Shown in pieces: positions 1 through 7,543 of a stretch of DNA of 19,178 nt. The position numbers and the translations under genes are program-made. The notes beneath the pieces were generated by a model. The model was not told where the DNA came from and searched no databases. It was given only the letters and a program-made list of their open reading frames with translations. Source of the DNA: Bacteroidota bacterium (GTDB lineage: Bacteria > Bacteroidota > Bacteroidia > Cytophagales > Cyclobacteriaceae); contig JAEYXN010000287.1 in the NCBI GenBank assembly GCA_023431285.1, positions 1 to 19,178 of the forward strand, written 5' to 3'. Within the stretch, counting starts at the first letter, position 1; every line of letters begins with the position of its first letter.

Positions 1-2
1 CG

Positions 3-203
3 CTTAGAACCAGACTACCTATCAGTATTTTTTTCTCCGAAGGAAAAGATAGTCCGTTGGTGTTTTTAGGTGAGATTTTCATGATCGTCGTTCATATTTC
101 ATACGACAAGGTGATTCAGAGCCAATATCGTAACCAAATCATGAATCGGCAAGATCCCGCTCAATTGAGTACCGTTGCGTCAGCGCTTGATTGGTTCTTA
201 TAA
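3..203 (+). CDS. 3' end of an unrecognised protein (partial)
   Basis: A reading frame open from the left edge for 66 codons ends at a TAA at 201-203. The visible peptide has a hydrophobic stretch (SPLVFLGEIFMIVV) followed by a polar tail ending in SALDWFL. Codon choice looks natural, and the other two plus-strand frames are closed early (frame 1 stops at 67-69). The stop overlaps the last six bases of the convergent MutS-like gene, the same tight tail-to-tail packing seen elsewhere in this window. I do not recognise the family; one membrane segment is possible. It could also be a chance open frame in a 197-base gap, so confidence is low. Confidence 0.4.
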   Translation, partial: LRTRLPISIFFSEGKDSPLVFLGEIFMIVVHISYDKVIQSQYRNQIMNRQDPAQLSTVASALDWFL

Positions 204-1871
204 TCTTTTCGCATCCGGGCTGGCAATTTCCAGTGTGTTCACTAATTCCCTGGCTTCAGCGACAACTTCCTTCGGGTATCCAGACAACTCAAGAATACGA
301 ATTGCATTGCCACCCCTTAACGGACCTTGTTTGATCTTATGATCAAAGTGAAGATCATTTTCCCTCACGTTTTCATCAAAATGATAAAGGTCATATTCAG
401 AGGAAAGCCACTCCACCAGCTCAATGTCGTGGCTTGCAACAATGACAATGTTATTATGTTTGTTCAGATAAGTAAGGATTGCTTTGGCAGCAGCGATTCT
501 TTCCATTGTATTAGTGCCCTTAAAAACTTCGTCGAGAATGAAAAGATTTGTTGCTGATGGCGTTACCGCCGAGAGCAACTCTTTCATCACTGTCACTTCC
601 TCGAAGTAATAGCTCTTGCCTTCAAGAATATTATCGCCGATCTGTATTGAGGAGAAATGATCCGCCATGGGGGATCTGAATTCAGACGCAAAGCATGTGT
701 AAATACTTTGAGCGAGGATTGAGTTCAATAGAACGGTTCGAAGAAAAGTGCTTTTGCCCGACATGTTAGAGCCAGTTATCAAAGCACTTTTTCCATCGAG
801 GTGAAGATCATTTGTTACACAGTTTTTCACTAGTGGATTGTATGCTTCTTTGAGATAAAATTCTTTTTCGCCATTGTTGAACTGAGGAGTGCACCATCTG
901 TAGTGACTGCTCCGGAGGTTTGCAACGGAGATCGTGGAGTCGATTTCTCCTGTAAAGTTGAACAGTAGTTTGATATTGACTTTATGCTTATCAACAGCTT
1001 TGATCGTGTCAAAAAGAAGAAAGAATTCGAGGAGGATGACAGCTTTGAGTAATTCAATGAAATAGGAAAAGGCCGACCCGAGATCGTCGGTGACGGATCC
1101 TTTCGATCTGGAATTAAGAAATGTAAGCCTCCATTGAAGGGGTTTTAGTTCTTTTACGGCTGTTGCGACAGCGTCCGAATGGTTGGTTTTGTAGAGGTTG
1201 TTTATCACTGCCGCGACATCGGTCAGGATACTTAATTGCGGGAGTGATTTAAGGAAGATGAACGTATTGAAAGAATTCCAGTAGTGAATCAGAAAGTTTA
1301 TGATTACCGGGATAAGAGCAACGGCAATCAATGGGGGATAAGCCAGAGACAACAAAGCGAATACGATCAATGCTCCGACATTCACATAAGCAAGATTGAA
1401 CCACCATGGTTTTTCGAGAAGGCGGTCCTTGAAAAGAGAGGAAATGAAGTATGCATCTTCACTTTGAAGTTTGAATAGTTCCTTTGTAAGTCGGGTCCGG
1501 AGTTCCTCATTACTTCGGAAAGCCTCGACATGATTATTGAATTCCTTTAATGTCGTTGAATCTTTGACGGGCCTGACAAGCTTGCTGAACAAAAATTGTT
1601 GACCGACGCTGCTGGTAGTGCGATCAATGATTGGAAAAACATCATAGAATGAGCAATCGGAAAGAGTTCGGTCGTGTAGTTGCTTTTGTGTGTCGTTCCT
1701 GGTAAAAACTGTGTATCTGCAGATGTCATTGAAATTAAACTCAGCTTTCTTTTGGCTCCCCCACCTTGAAGCCAATTCCTGATCTCTGAGGAGTTTTCTC
1801 TTTCTTTGGCGTTGCCTGAGAATGACTATTGCGATTATGAAGGCTACTAAAGCACCAGAAAGATAGTACAT
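198..1871 (-). CDS. Membrane-anchored MutS-family ATPase (MutS-like, not canonical MutS)
   Basis: About 557 residues from the ATG at 1871; the frame also extends to a TTG at 1910, but the ATG places a hydrophobic helix directly at the N-terminus (residues 2-18) followed by a basic RQRQRKRK stop-transfer stretch. Two further hydrophobic helices lie near residues 159-199. The C-terminal third is a MutS-type ABC ATPase: Walker A GSNMSGKST (about 367-375), Walker B LFILDEVFKGTNT (about 443-455) and the switch histidine in IVASHD. The mismatch-recognition domain I of MutS (with its Phe-x-Glu) and the C-terminal Smr domain of MutS2 are both absent. Such short membrane-bound MutS homologues are widespread in Bacteroidota and usually labelled 'DNA mismatch repair protein', but a role in repair is unproven. 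It is last in the minus-strand block after pgk, with a terminator between, so probably a separate transcript. Confidence 0.85.
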   Translation of the reverse strand: MYYLSGALVAFIIAIVILRQRQRKRKLLRDQELASRWGSQKKAEFNFNDICRYTVFTRNDTQKQLHDRTLSDCSFYDVFPIIDRTTSSVGQQFLFSKLVRPVKDSTTLKEFNNHVEAFRSNEELRTRLTKELFKLQSEDAYFISSLFKDRLLEKPWWFNLAYVNVGALIVFALLSLAYPPLIAVALIPVIINFLIHYWNSFNTFIFLKSLPQLSILTDVAAVINNLYKTNHSDAVATAVKELKPLQWRLTFLNSRSKGSVTDDLGSAFSYFIELLKAVILLEFFLLFDTIKAVDKHKVNIKLLFNFTGEIDSTISVANLRSSHYRWCTPQFNNGEKEFYLKEAYNPLVKNCVTNDLHLDGKSALITGSNMSGKSTFLRTVLLNSILAQSIYTCFASEFRSPMADHFSSIQIGDNILEGKSYYFEEVTVMKELLSAVTPSATNLFILDEVFKGTNTMERIAAAKAILTYLNKHNNIVIVASHDIELVEWLSSEYDLYHFDENVRENDLHFDHKIKQGPLRGGNAIRILELSGYPKEVVAEARELVNTLEIASPDAKRL

Positions 1872-1959
1872 CGGGATATAAGCCAGGTTGATGGAAATGT
1901 AAAATACCAATTATCATAGTAGCGTCCAATCCACCCGCGACGTTCAATCCACCATACGA

Positions 1960-2005
1960 TTCTAATACAAAAAGAAGAGGCCGCCTCGGATAGAGACGAC
2001 CTCTT
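1960..2005 (-). terminator. Intrinsic terminator after pgk
   Basis: On the minus strand, 24 bases past the pgk stop, a 13-bp stem (1975-1987 with 1993-2005) closes a 5-base loop and is followed by a T-rich run (CTTTTTGTATT). Two positions are C/A mismatches when read on the plus strand but G-U wobbles in minus-strand RNA, so the structure is directional and fits termination of pgk transcripts. It separates pgk from the MutS-like gene. Confidence 0.8.
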
Positions 2006-2028
2006 GTATTGTCAGGATGTATATCTTA

Positions 2029-3216
2029 TTATTTGTCCAGTGCGGCTACTCCCGGGAGAACTTTCCCTTCAAAATATTCGAGCAGTGCACCGCCACCGGT
2101 TGAAACGTAGCTTACGTCATCATTGAAGCCGAACTGATTCACAGCCGCAGCAGAGTCTCCTCCGCCGATCAATGAAAATGCTCCGTTCTTTGTGGCGCGA
2201 ACCACAGCTTCAGCGATGCTCTTTGTTCCGTTCTGGAATTTCTCCATTTCGAAAACTCCCATAGGGCCGTTCCAAAGTATAGTTTTAGAATCTTCAACAG
2301 CCTTTGCAAAAACCTGTGTAGCCTGAGGTCCGATATCAAGACCCATCCAACCATCTTTGATATTATTATTGTTCGCGATATCAGTATTGGCGTCCGCGGC
2401 AAATTTATCAGCGACAACGGAGTCGATAGGCAAAAGCAGTTCAACGCCTTTGGCCTTGGCTTTCTGGATCAGTTCCTTTGCAAGATCAAGTTTGTCTGCT
2501 TCAACGAGAGAGTTACCGATATTTCCTCCGAGCGCTTTGAAGAATGTATAAGCCATTCCTCCGCCAATGATGAGGTTGTTCACCTTATCGAGGAGATTTT
2601 CAATGATGAGGATCTTGTCAGAGATTTTTGCACCACCCATGATTGCAGTGAAAGGCTTCGCGGCTTTATCCATTACCTTCTTAGCGTTTTCCAGTTCTGC
2701 AGCCATGACGTAACCCGCTGCTTTTTCCTTGAAGAACTGGGCAACGATGGTGGTTGATGCGTGGGCACGGTGCGCGGTTCCGAATGCATCGTTTACATAG
2801 AGGTCACCATGCTTTGAAAGTTTTTCAGCAAAGGCAACATCACCTTTTTCTTCCTGCTTGTAAAAGCGAAGATTCTCCAGAACGATCACTTCTCCAGGCT
2901 TCAGTGCTGCAGTCAGTTTATATGCTTCTTCGCCGATACAATCACCTGCGAATTTCACAGGACGTCCAAGCAGTTCTTCCGTCTTGCTGATTGTATGCTT
3001 CAGTGAATACTTGTCTTCAGGTCCTTCTTTTGGTCGGCCAAGGTGTGACATCAACACACAGCTTCCGCCGTCTTTGAGAATCTTATTGATCGTAGGAATA
3101 GTAGCGCGTATGCGGTTGTCGTCAGTAACGTTAAGGCTCTTGTCGAGAGGTACGTTGAAATCGACACGGATGAGTGCGCGTTTACCGTTGAAGTTGATGT
3201 CATTAATCGTTTTCAT
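2029..3216 (-). CDS. pgk: Phosphoglycerate kinase
   Basis: This cytoplasmic glycolytic enzyme transfers phosphate between 1,3-bisphosphoglycerate and ADP to give 3-phosphoglycerate and ATP. The protein is 395 residues, normal for bacterial PGK. All family signatures are present: RVDFNVP (17-23), the substrate-binding HLGRPK (58-63), LENLRFY (113-119), the hinge-region GGGMAYTFF (218-226), WNGPMGVFE (315-323) and the nucleotide-binding GGGDS (351-355). The ATG start puts MKTIND directly before the conserved core. It lies 188 bases downstream of pfkA on the same strand. That gap contains a candidate promoter, so pgk can probably be transcribed alone, and a strong terminator follows it. Confidence 0.98.
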   Translation of the reverse strand: MKTINDINFNGKRALIRVDFNVPLDKSLNVTDDNRIRATIPTINKILKDGGSCVLMSHLGRPKEGPEDKYSLKHTISKTEELLGRPVKFAGDCIGEEAYKLTAALKPGEVIVLENLRFYKQEEKGDVAFAEKLSKHGDLYVNDAFGTAHRAHASTTIVAQFFKEKAAGYVMAAELENAKKVMDKAAKPFTAIMGGAKISDKILIIENLLDKVNNLIIGGGMAYTFFKALGGNIGNSLVEADKLDLAKELIQKAKAKGVELLLPIDSVVADKFAADANTDIANNNNIKDGWMGLDIGPQATQVFAKAVEDSKTILWNGPMGVFEMEKFQNGTKSIAEAVVRATKNGAFSLIGGGDSAAAVNQFGFNDDVSYVSTGGGALLEYFEGKVLPGVAALDK

Positions 3217-3278
3217 GTTGATCGTAGTTTATAGGATGAGCAACTGCTCGTTAGGCGAACCGGATTTTGCGGTGCACG

Positions 3279-3306
3279 CAAATCTAATCCTTTTGCTTTT
3301 TTCAAG
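3279..3306 (-). promoter_or_regulatory. Candidate Bacteroidota-type promoter for pgk
   Basis: The minus strand reads TAGATTTG (3279-3286), a full match to the Bacteroidota -7 element TAnnTTTG. CTTG (3303-3306) lies about 16 bases further upstream, slightly closer than the usual 17-23. The predicted start near 3272 gives a leader of roughly 55 bases before the pgk ATG. This is pattern recognition only. Confidence 0.4.
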
Positions 3307-3386
3307 TAATGATTTCACTGAAAATTGGAAGGACAGTTATGGACATCAAACGTTTTCGATTCACGAATGATGAATAATACCGCCTG

Positions 3387-3408
3387 CTGAGGATGTTCGG
3401 ATCCTCAG
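3387..3408 (-). other. Hairpin overlapping the pfkA stop codon
   Basis: A perfect 8-bp stem, CTGAGGAT / ATCCTCAG, with a 6-base loop covers the pfkA stop codon (3405-3407). No T-run follows on the minus strand, so it is not a standard intrinsic terminator. It could stabilise the 3' end or slow read-through into pgk. Confidence 0.35.
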
Positions 3409-4505
3409 TCGCCGAAAGAGATACCAAGTCCTTTTGCTGCTCTTATGAGATAAGAATCGGGTCCCACAAAATTGTAGTCTTTGGTGGCTTCTTCAAGGGA
3501 AACAGAAGTAACCTGATTGTTTCTGAATGCGACCATCTCTCCAAACTTTTCCTCGAGGACCAGTTCGAATGCCTTAACACCATAAAGCGAAGCAAGGACG
3601 CGATCATAAGCAACGGGAGTTCCCCCGCGCTGCACGTGTCCAAGAACTGTTTCCCGAATGTCAGCCTGGCATCCGAAATCCTTGAGCTGCCTTGAAAGCT
3701 GATAGGCCACTCCACCAAGACGGACGTGCTCGGAGCCTTTGTCGTTTAAGGATGATGTGATCGTTCCTTCTTTGGCTTTTGCTCCTTCCGCGATGACGAT
3801 GTTCGCAAAGCCACGACCTTTTTTGTAGCGGAGGTTAAGCCTTGAAACTATTTTATTGATGTCATAAGGTATCTCTGGGATAAGGCAGATCTCTGCGCCA
3901 CCGGCAATCGCAGTATGAAGAGCAATCCATCCGGCATCACGTCCCATTACTTCCATGATCATCACACGATGATGACTCTCCGCCGTAGTGACGAGTTTAT
4001 CGAAGCTGTCGGTTGCGATCTGCACCGCAGTTTGAAAACCGAATGTGACATCTGTAGCAGAAAGATCATTGTCGATAGTCTTGGGAACGCCGATGATCGG
4101 CACCCCCTTTTCGTAAAGCGCTTTGGATATTTTTTGAGATCCGTCTCCTCCGATATTGATAACAGCATCGAAGCCGAGGTCCCGTAAGCGTTTGGCGAGC
4201 TCTTCGGAGCGGTCGATAAACTTTATGGATCCATCCGGTTGTGGTACCGGGTACTTAATTGGATTTCCCTTGTTGGTGGTCTTCAGAATAGTACCGCCCT
4301 TCACATGGATTCCCGCAGTTTTTTGGCTGGTAAGCCTGAAGATTTCCTGGGGTTCGTTGAAAACGCCGTTGAAAGCTTCGATGCTTCCGTAAACTTCCCA
4401 ACCCTTTTCTTTACGGGCGCGTTTTGCGATGCCGCGGATTACAGCATTCAAACCTGGGCAGTCGCCACCACCTGTGAGTACAAGGATCTTTTTAGTCTTG
4501 GCCAT
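3405..4505 (-). CDS. pfkA: 6-phosphofructokinase, PfkA superfamily (probably ATP-dependent, group III-like)
   Basis: The enzyme phosphorylates fructose-6-phosphate to fructose-1,6-bisphosphate in glycolysis. It is 366 residues, somewhat longer than the roughly 320 of E. coli PfkA. Visible motifs are TGGGDCPGLNAVIRG (11-25), GGDGS (119-123), PKTIDND (141-147) with the catalytic Asp145, MGRDAGW (187-193) and the C-terminal VLGHVQRGG. Gly122, at the position of E. coli Gly104, points to ATP use; PPi-dependent enzymes carry Asp there. Lys142 replaces the Gly124 of E. coli and is the residue found in PPi-dependent and group III enzymes. The combination suggests a group III, ATP-using, probably weakly allosteric enzyme. 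It lies between tsaC (66 bases upstream) and pgk on the same strand. Confidence 0.93.
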   Translation of the reverse strand: MAKTKKILVLTGGGDCPGLNAVIRGIAKRARKEKGWEVYGSIEAFNGVFNEPQEIFRLTSQKTAGIHVKGGTILKTTNKGNPIKYPVPQPDGSIKFIDRSEELAKRLRDLGFDAVINIGGDGSQKISKALYEKGVPIIGVPKTIDNDLSATDVTFGFQTAVQIATDSFDKLVTTAESHHRVMIMEVMGRDAGWIALHTAIAGGAEICLIPEIPYDINKIVSRLNLRYKKGRGFANIVIAEGAKAKEGTITSSLNDKGSEHVRLGGVAYQLSRQLKDFGCQADIRETVLGHVQRGGTPVAYDRVLASLYGVKAFELVLEEKFGEMVAFRNNQVTSVSLEEATKDYNFVGPDSYLIRAAKGLGISFGD

Positions 4506-4571
4506 CTTCTGATTGTTTACTTTAGGTAAATAAAATCAAAAGTGCGGATCATCAGAAACAGAGTCTTTGAA

Positions 4572-5522
4572 TTATTTCTCCGCTGCGGCTCTATTTAAAC
4601 GGTCATTGATGGCGCGTCCGATGCCCGAATCGGGAACCAGTTCGGCAAGCACCACATCTATGTCCATGGTGTCGAACTCGCGTAAGGCATTAAAAAGATT
4701 CTTCGCTGCTTCCTCGAGGTTTCCCTGCTTGGAGAGTATCTTCTGATTCGGTGAGTTGTAGTCTTTGCTGAAGCTAAGGATTCCAGAGGAATATGAAGAG
4801 TGCTTTGTCAGCAGATCGTCGATATTCCCAAGGATCATTTTTTTCTTCGGTGAGTAGTGTGTCTTTAACTGTCCCGGTGCCTTGGGGTTTGATGAAGAGT
4901 TAAGCTTGATCTCCACTTTTCCGATGAGGCTCTCGATCTTTTCTATGCTAAGTGCCCCAAGGCGGTAGATTACCGGAGTTTCTCCTTCGAAGCCGATGAT
5001 GGTCGATTCTATGCCAACTGAACATGGACCGCCATCGAGTATGTACTCTATCTTGTCGCCGAGTTGTTCATTGACGTGCTCGGCCCTTGTTGGACTCACG
5101 TATCCGAACGGATTTGCGCTGGGTGCCGCAAGTGGGAAAGGGAGTGCTCTCAAAAGATCGCGGGTGAGGACGTGGTCGGGACAACGGATGCCAACGGTGT
5201 CCATACCCGATGTGACGATGTCGGGGATGCTATTTCTTTTTTGAAGGATAAGCGTGAGCGGTCCAGGCCAGTTAAGATTGGCAAGTCTTCGTGCTTTCAG
5301 AGGGATGAATTCGACATAAAGGTCTACTGCATCCAGATCTGGCACGTGAACGATGAGTGGATCGAAGTCCGGTCGGTTCTTTACAGAAAATATCTTGGCG
5401 ACTGCATCTGCATCTAATGCATTCGCGGCCAGTCCATAAACAGTTTCCGTAGGTATTGCAACAAGGTCGCCCCTGGTAAGAATTGCTTTTGCCTTCTCGA
5501 GATCCGTGCCTTTGTCGGCCAT
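4572..5522 (-). CDS. L-threonylcarbamoyladenylate synthase, Sua5 type
   Basis: This enzyme makes threonylcarbamoyl-AMP from threonine, bicarbonate and ATP, the first step of the t6A37 modification of ANN-decoding tRNAs. At 316 residues it is the long Sua5 form, not the short TsaC form. Residues 1 to about 195 are the YrdC domain, with PTETVYGL (24-31), the substrate-binding SVKNRP (46-51), PSANPFG (134-140) and a GIEST segment (170-174). A linker containing KAPGQLKTHYSP (214-225) leads into the C-terminal Sua5 domain, ending with the conserved GIGRAINDRL segment (300-309). The ATG start places the family's N-terminus correctly. It heads the minus-strand block upstream of pfkA and is divergent from the small membrane protein at 5628. 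Confidence 0.95.
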   Translation of the reverse strand: MADKGTDLEKAKAILTRGDLVAIPTETVYGLAANALDADAVAKIFSVKNRPDFDPLIVHVPDLDAVDLYVEFIPLKARRLANLNWPGPLTLILQKRNSIPDIVTSGMDTVGIRCPDHVLTRDLLRALPFPLAAPSANPFGYVSPTRAEHVNEQLGDKIEYILDGGPCSVGIESTIIGFEGETPVIYRLGALSIEKIESLIGKVEIKLNSSSNPKAPGQLKTHYSPKKKMILGNIDDLLTKHSSYSSGILSFSKDYNSPNQKILSKQGNLEEAAKNLFNALREFDTMDIDVVLAELVPDSGIGRAINDRLNRAAAEK

Positions 5523-5541
5523 TTCAGAAGAGATTTAATGG

Positions 5542-5571
5542 CGAAATTAGCGAATCAGTTTTAATTTCAAG
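5542..5571 (-). promoter_or_regulatory. Candidate promoter for the sua5-type gene
   Basis: The minus strand has TAATTTCG (5542-5549), one mismatch from TAnnTTTG, preceded by CTTG (5568-5571) with an 18-base spacer, a normal spacing for Bacteroidota promoters. The predicted start is near 5535, leaving a short leader of about 12 bases. Judged by eye only. Confidence 0.4.
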
Positions 5572-5603
5572 ACGTTCCATGCGGCGCATCCTCAATCTCG
5601 TGC

Positions 5604-5611
5604 TAATTTTG
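5604..5611 (+). promoter_or_regulatory. Candidate -7 element for the small membrane protein
   Basis: TAATTTTG fully matches the Bacteroidota -7 consensus TAnnTTTG and lies 16 bases before the ATG at 5628. No convincing TTG-type -33 element is found at the right distance, so support is partial. Confidence 0.3.
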
Positions 5612-5627
5612 GCTTTTAACCCCTTGT

Positions 5628-5789
5628 ATGAGCAATAAAACACGTTCTATCCTCAAAGCAGTTGCTGTAGTGCTGGTGATCCTCGCAGTTTGTATGCAAC
5701 TGTCATGGATCATCATCCCGATGATCTCGGCATACAAATTCTGGATCGTTCTTCTTGCTTTTGGACTTCTACTCTTCAGCAGTAAATAA
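5628..5789 (+). CDS. Small two-helix membrane protein, 53 residues, function unknown
   Basis: An ATG at 5628 opens a 53-codon frame ending at TAA 5787-5789. The product starts with a short basic segment (MSNKTRSILK) and then has two hydrophobic helices, about residues 11-32 and 38-50, separated by a short loop with Pro31 and a Lys-Trp pair, ending in SSK. This basic start, two helices and short tail are typical of a genuine small inner-membrane protein, not of noise. It fills the gap between the sua5-type gene and the NUDIX gene, has a TAnnTTTG element just upstream, and overlaps the NUDIX 3' end by 21 bases tail-to-tail. I do not recognise a family. Confidence 0.7.
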   Translation: MSNKTRSILKAVAVVLVILAVCMQLSWIIIPMISAYKFWIVLLAFGLLLFSSK

Positions 5790-6323
5790 CATCCGCACTT
5801 TCCGGACCATCCTCTTCATGGATAAATTCCCGCCGCTCTTCTCAGCAACAAGGTCAAGGGGAACCCAGGCCAGGTCATGAGATTCATCGGTGATGGAAAG
5901 CCGTGATTCAAGAGGAGCTTCCAGCAGAATTCGTATATCGTAATGATCATGCTCCGGCACATCACCACGCGCCGGTATCGGATGGATATCAATATCAAAA
6001 AGGCCTACCGGGATATACTTGAAGGATGGGATGCCGGTTTCTTCCATCGCTTCGCGTAAGCCCACATTAAAAATATTCTCATCACCGTCAGCATGGCCGC
6101 CAGGTTGTAGCCAGCGGTTTAACTTGGCGTGGTGAGTGAGAAGAACATACTTTCTGCTTTCATCCACAATCCATGCAGAGCCGGTCATATGACCAGGAAA
6201 ATGATCGCGGTGATAGGCCCTTGGGTGATTCAGAAGCTCCAGGAAAAAGGAGATAAAAGCTCGCTCTTCGGCGAATGAAGTTTCATACAACTTCAGCGAT
6301 GAAATCAATTCCTGACGATTCAA
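5769..6323 (-). CDS. NUDIX hydrolase
   Basis: The protein hydrolyses a nucleoside diphosphate linked to some moiety; the substrate cannot be told from sequence. A complete Nudix box G-x5-E-x7-RE-x2-EE-x-G-I is present (from GHADGDE to REAMEETGI), so Mg2+ binding and catalysis should be intact. The open frame reaches a TTG at 6371. I prefer the TTG at 6321-6323, which gives a natural N-terminus (MNRQELISSLKLY) and about 184 residues; the extra 16 upstream residues (FACQQIVLLCFK...) look unlike the family. There is no in-frame ATG before the domain. The 3' end overlaps the convergent small membrane protein by 21 bases. The segment GDVPEHDHYDIR after the box recalls Bacteroidota NUDIX proteins of unknown substrate. 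Confidence 0.9.
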   Translation of the reverse strand: MNRQELISSLKLYETSFAEERAFISFFLELLNHPRAYHRDHFPGHMTGSAWIVDESRKYVLLTHHAKLNRWLQPGGHADGDENIFNVGLREAMEETGIPSFKYIPVGLFDIDIHPIPARGDVPEHDHYDIRILLEAPLESRLSITDESHDLAWVPLDLVAEKSGGNLSMKRMVRKVRMLFTAEE

Positions 6324-6445
6324 GGTTAGAACTTTGAAGCAAAGTAGAACAATCTGCTGACAGGCGAACAATTGTTCATGGATTAAATTGACTCGCCCAC
6401 ATTATTTGTCTTTCTCTTTCGCTGATTTTTTTCTAATTATCGAAT

Positions 6446-7501
6446 ATGAATCAGCCTCCTATCCGTACAGCATTGCTTTCCTATGGAATGTCGGGCGAGA
6501 TTTTTCATGGTCCTTTACTCAGTGCAGTAGACGGATTTACGATGCACTCGATCGTAGAACGGCGAACAGAAAAAGCAAAACACAGATATCCCTCAGTGCG
6601 CATTTCCAAAACGATTGATGATGTGATGAATGATCCGGATGTAGAACTGATCGTGGTGAATACTCCGAACGAAACTCATTTTGAGTACACTGAGCGCGCG
6701 CTGGAGAACGGTAAGCATGTCGTAGTGGAGAAGCCGTTCACGGTGACGTCCAATGAAGCGGAGCGGCTCATCAACTTAAGCAAAGCGGTTTCAAGGACAC
6801 TCACTGTTTTTCAGAACCGCCGTTGGGATAGCGATTTTCTCACTATCAAAAGGATCCTGAAAGATGGCAGACTGGGAAAGATCGTAGAGTTTTCCGCGCA
6901 CTATGATCGTTTCCGGAACTATGTAGAAGCAAACACATGGAAAGAAGAATCCAGACCAGGAACAGGCATTCTCTATAACCTTGGGTCGCACATGCTTGAC
7001 CAGGTGGTCTCCCTATTTGGTATGCCGGATTTTGTTGATGCACGTATCGGCATTCAACGGCCGCGAGGGAAGGTTGATGATTTCTATGACATTCGTCTTC
7101 AGTATCCGCAGCTTCTTGTCATCGTGAAGTCCAGTTATCTAGTGAAGGAGCCGATGCCACGATATATTTTGCATGGAGTAAACGGATCATTTGTTAAGTT
7201 TGGTATCGATCCACAGGAGCAGGCATTAAAGGATGGACGTACGCCCGGTGATGCCACGTGGGGCATGGAGGATCGCGAGTACTTCGGGAAGATCAATGTA
7301 ATGGCGGATGGGAATTCTGAAGAAGCACGTATTTCTTCAGAGCGTGGGGATTATCGTGAATTCTACCGGAATTTGTTCCAGGTAATTCGACATGGAGGCG
7401 AACTCGTGGTAAAGCCCGAAGAAGCGATGGAGGTGATCCGGCTGATTGAAGCATGCTACGAAAGCAACCGGAACCGGTGCGCGGTTGAAATCAGGAAATA
7501 A
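6446..7501 (+). CDS. Gfo/Idh/MocA oxidoreductase, YdgJ/IolW-like
   Basis: A 351-residue cytoplasmic NAD(P)-dependent dehydrogenase; no export signal is visible. The Rossmann start is slightly degenerate (LLSYGMSG, 10-17, with Ser in place of the first Gly). The family's catalytic Lys lies in EKPF (95-98) and the active-site His in GSHMLDQ (180-186). Segments such as VFQNRRWDSDFLT (121-133) and NGSFVKFGIDPQEQ closely recall E. coli YdgJ and B. subtilis IolW, which act on scyllo-inositol with NADPH, so a polyol, inositol or keto-sugar substrate is plausible. It is first in the plus-strand cassette, 42 bases before the DUF1080 gene. No clean Bacteroidota promoter was found in the gap before it, although the cassette must start nearby. 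Confidence 0.9.
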   Translation: MNQPPIRTALLSYGMSGEIFHGPLLSAVDGFTMHSIVERRTEKAKHRYPSVRISKTIDDVMNDPDVELIVVNTPNETHFEYTERALENGKHVVVEKPFTVTSNEAERLINLSKAVSRTLTVFQNRRWDSDFLTIKRILKDGRLGKIVEFSAHYDRFRNYVEANTWKEESRPGTGILYNLGSHMLDQVVSLFGMPDFVDARIGIQRPRGKVDDFYDIRLQYPQLLVIVKSSYLVKEPMPRYILHGVNGSFVKFGIDPQEQALKDGRTPGDATWGMEDREYFGKINVMADGNSEEARISSERGDYREFYRNLFQVIRHGGELVVKPEEAMEVIRLIEACYESNRNRCAVEIRK

Positions 7502-7543
7502 TAAATTTTCGATATTAAACTCTCTTACACAAACAGACATACA

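Noticed and set aside
3405..4505. A PPi-dependent phosphofructokinase call
   Set aside because: GGDGS has Gly where PPi enzymes have Asp, so the Lys in PKTIDND alone is not enough.
6372..6445. A promoter for the seven-gene cassette
   Set aside because: TTTG at 6405-6408 and TAATTATC at 6434-6441 are 25 bases apart and the second is a poor match, so no promoter was called.
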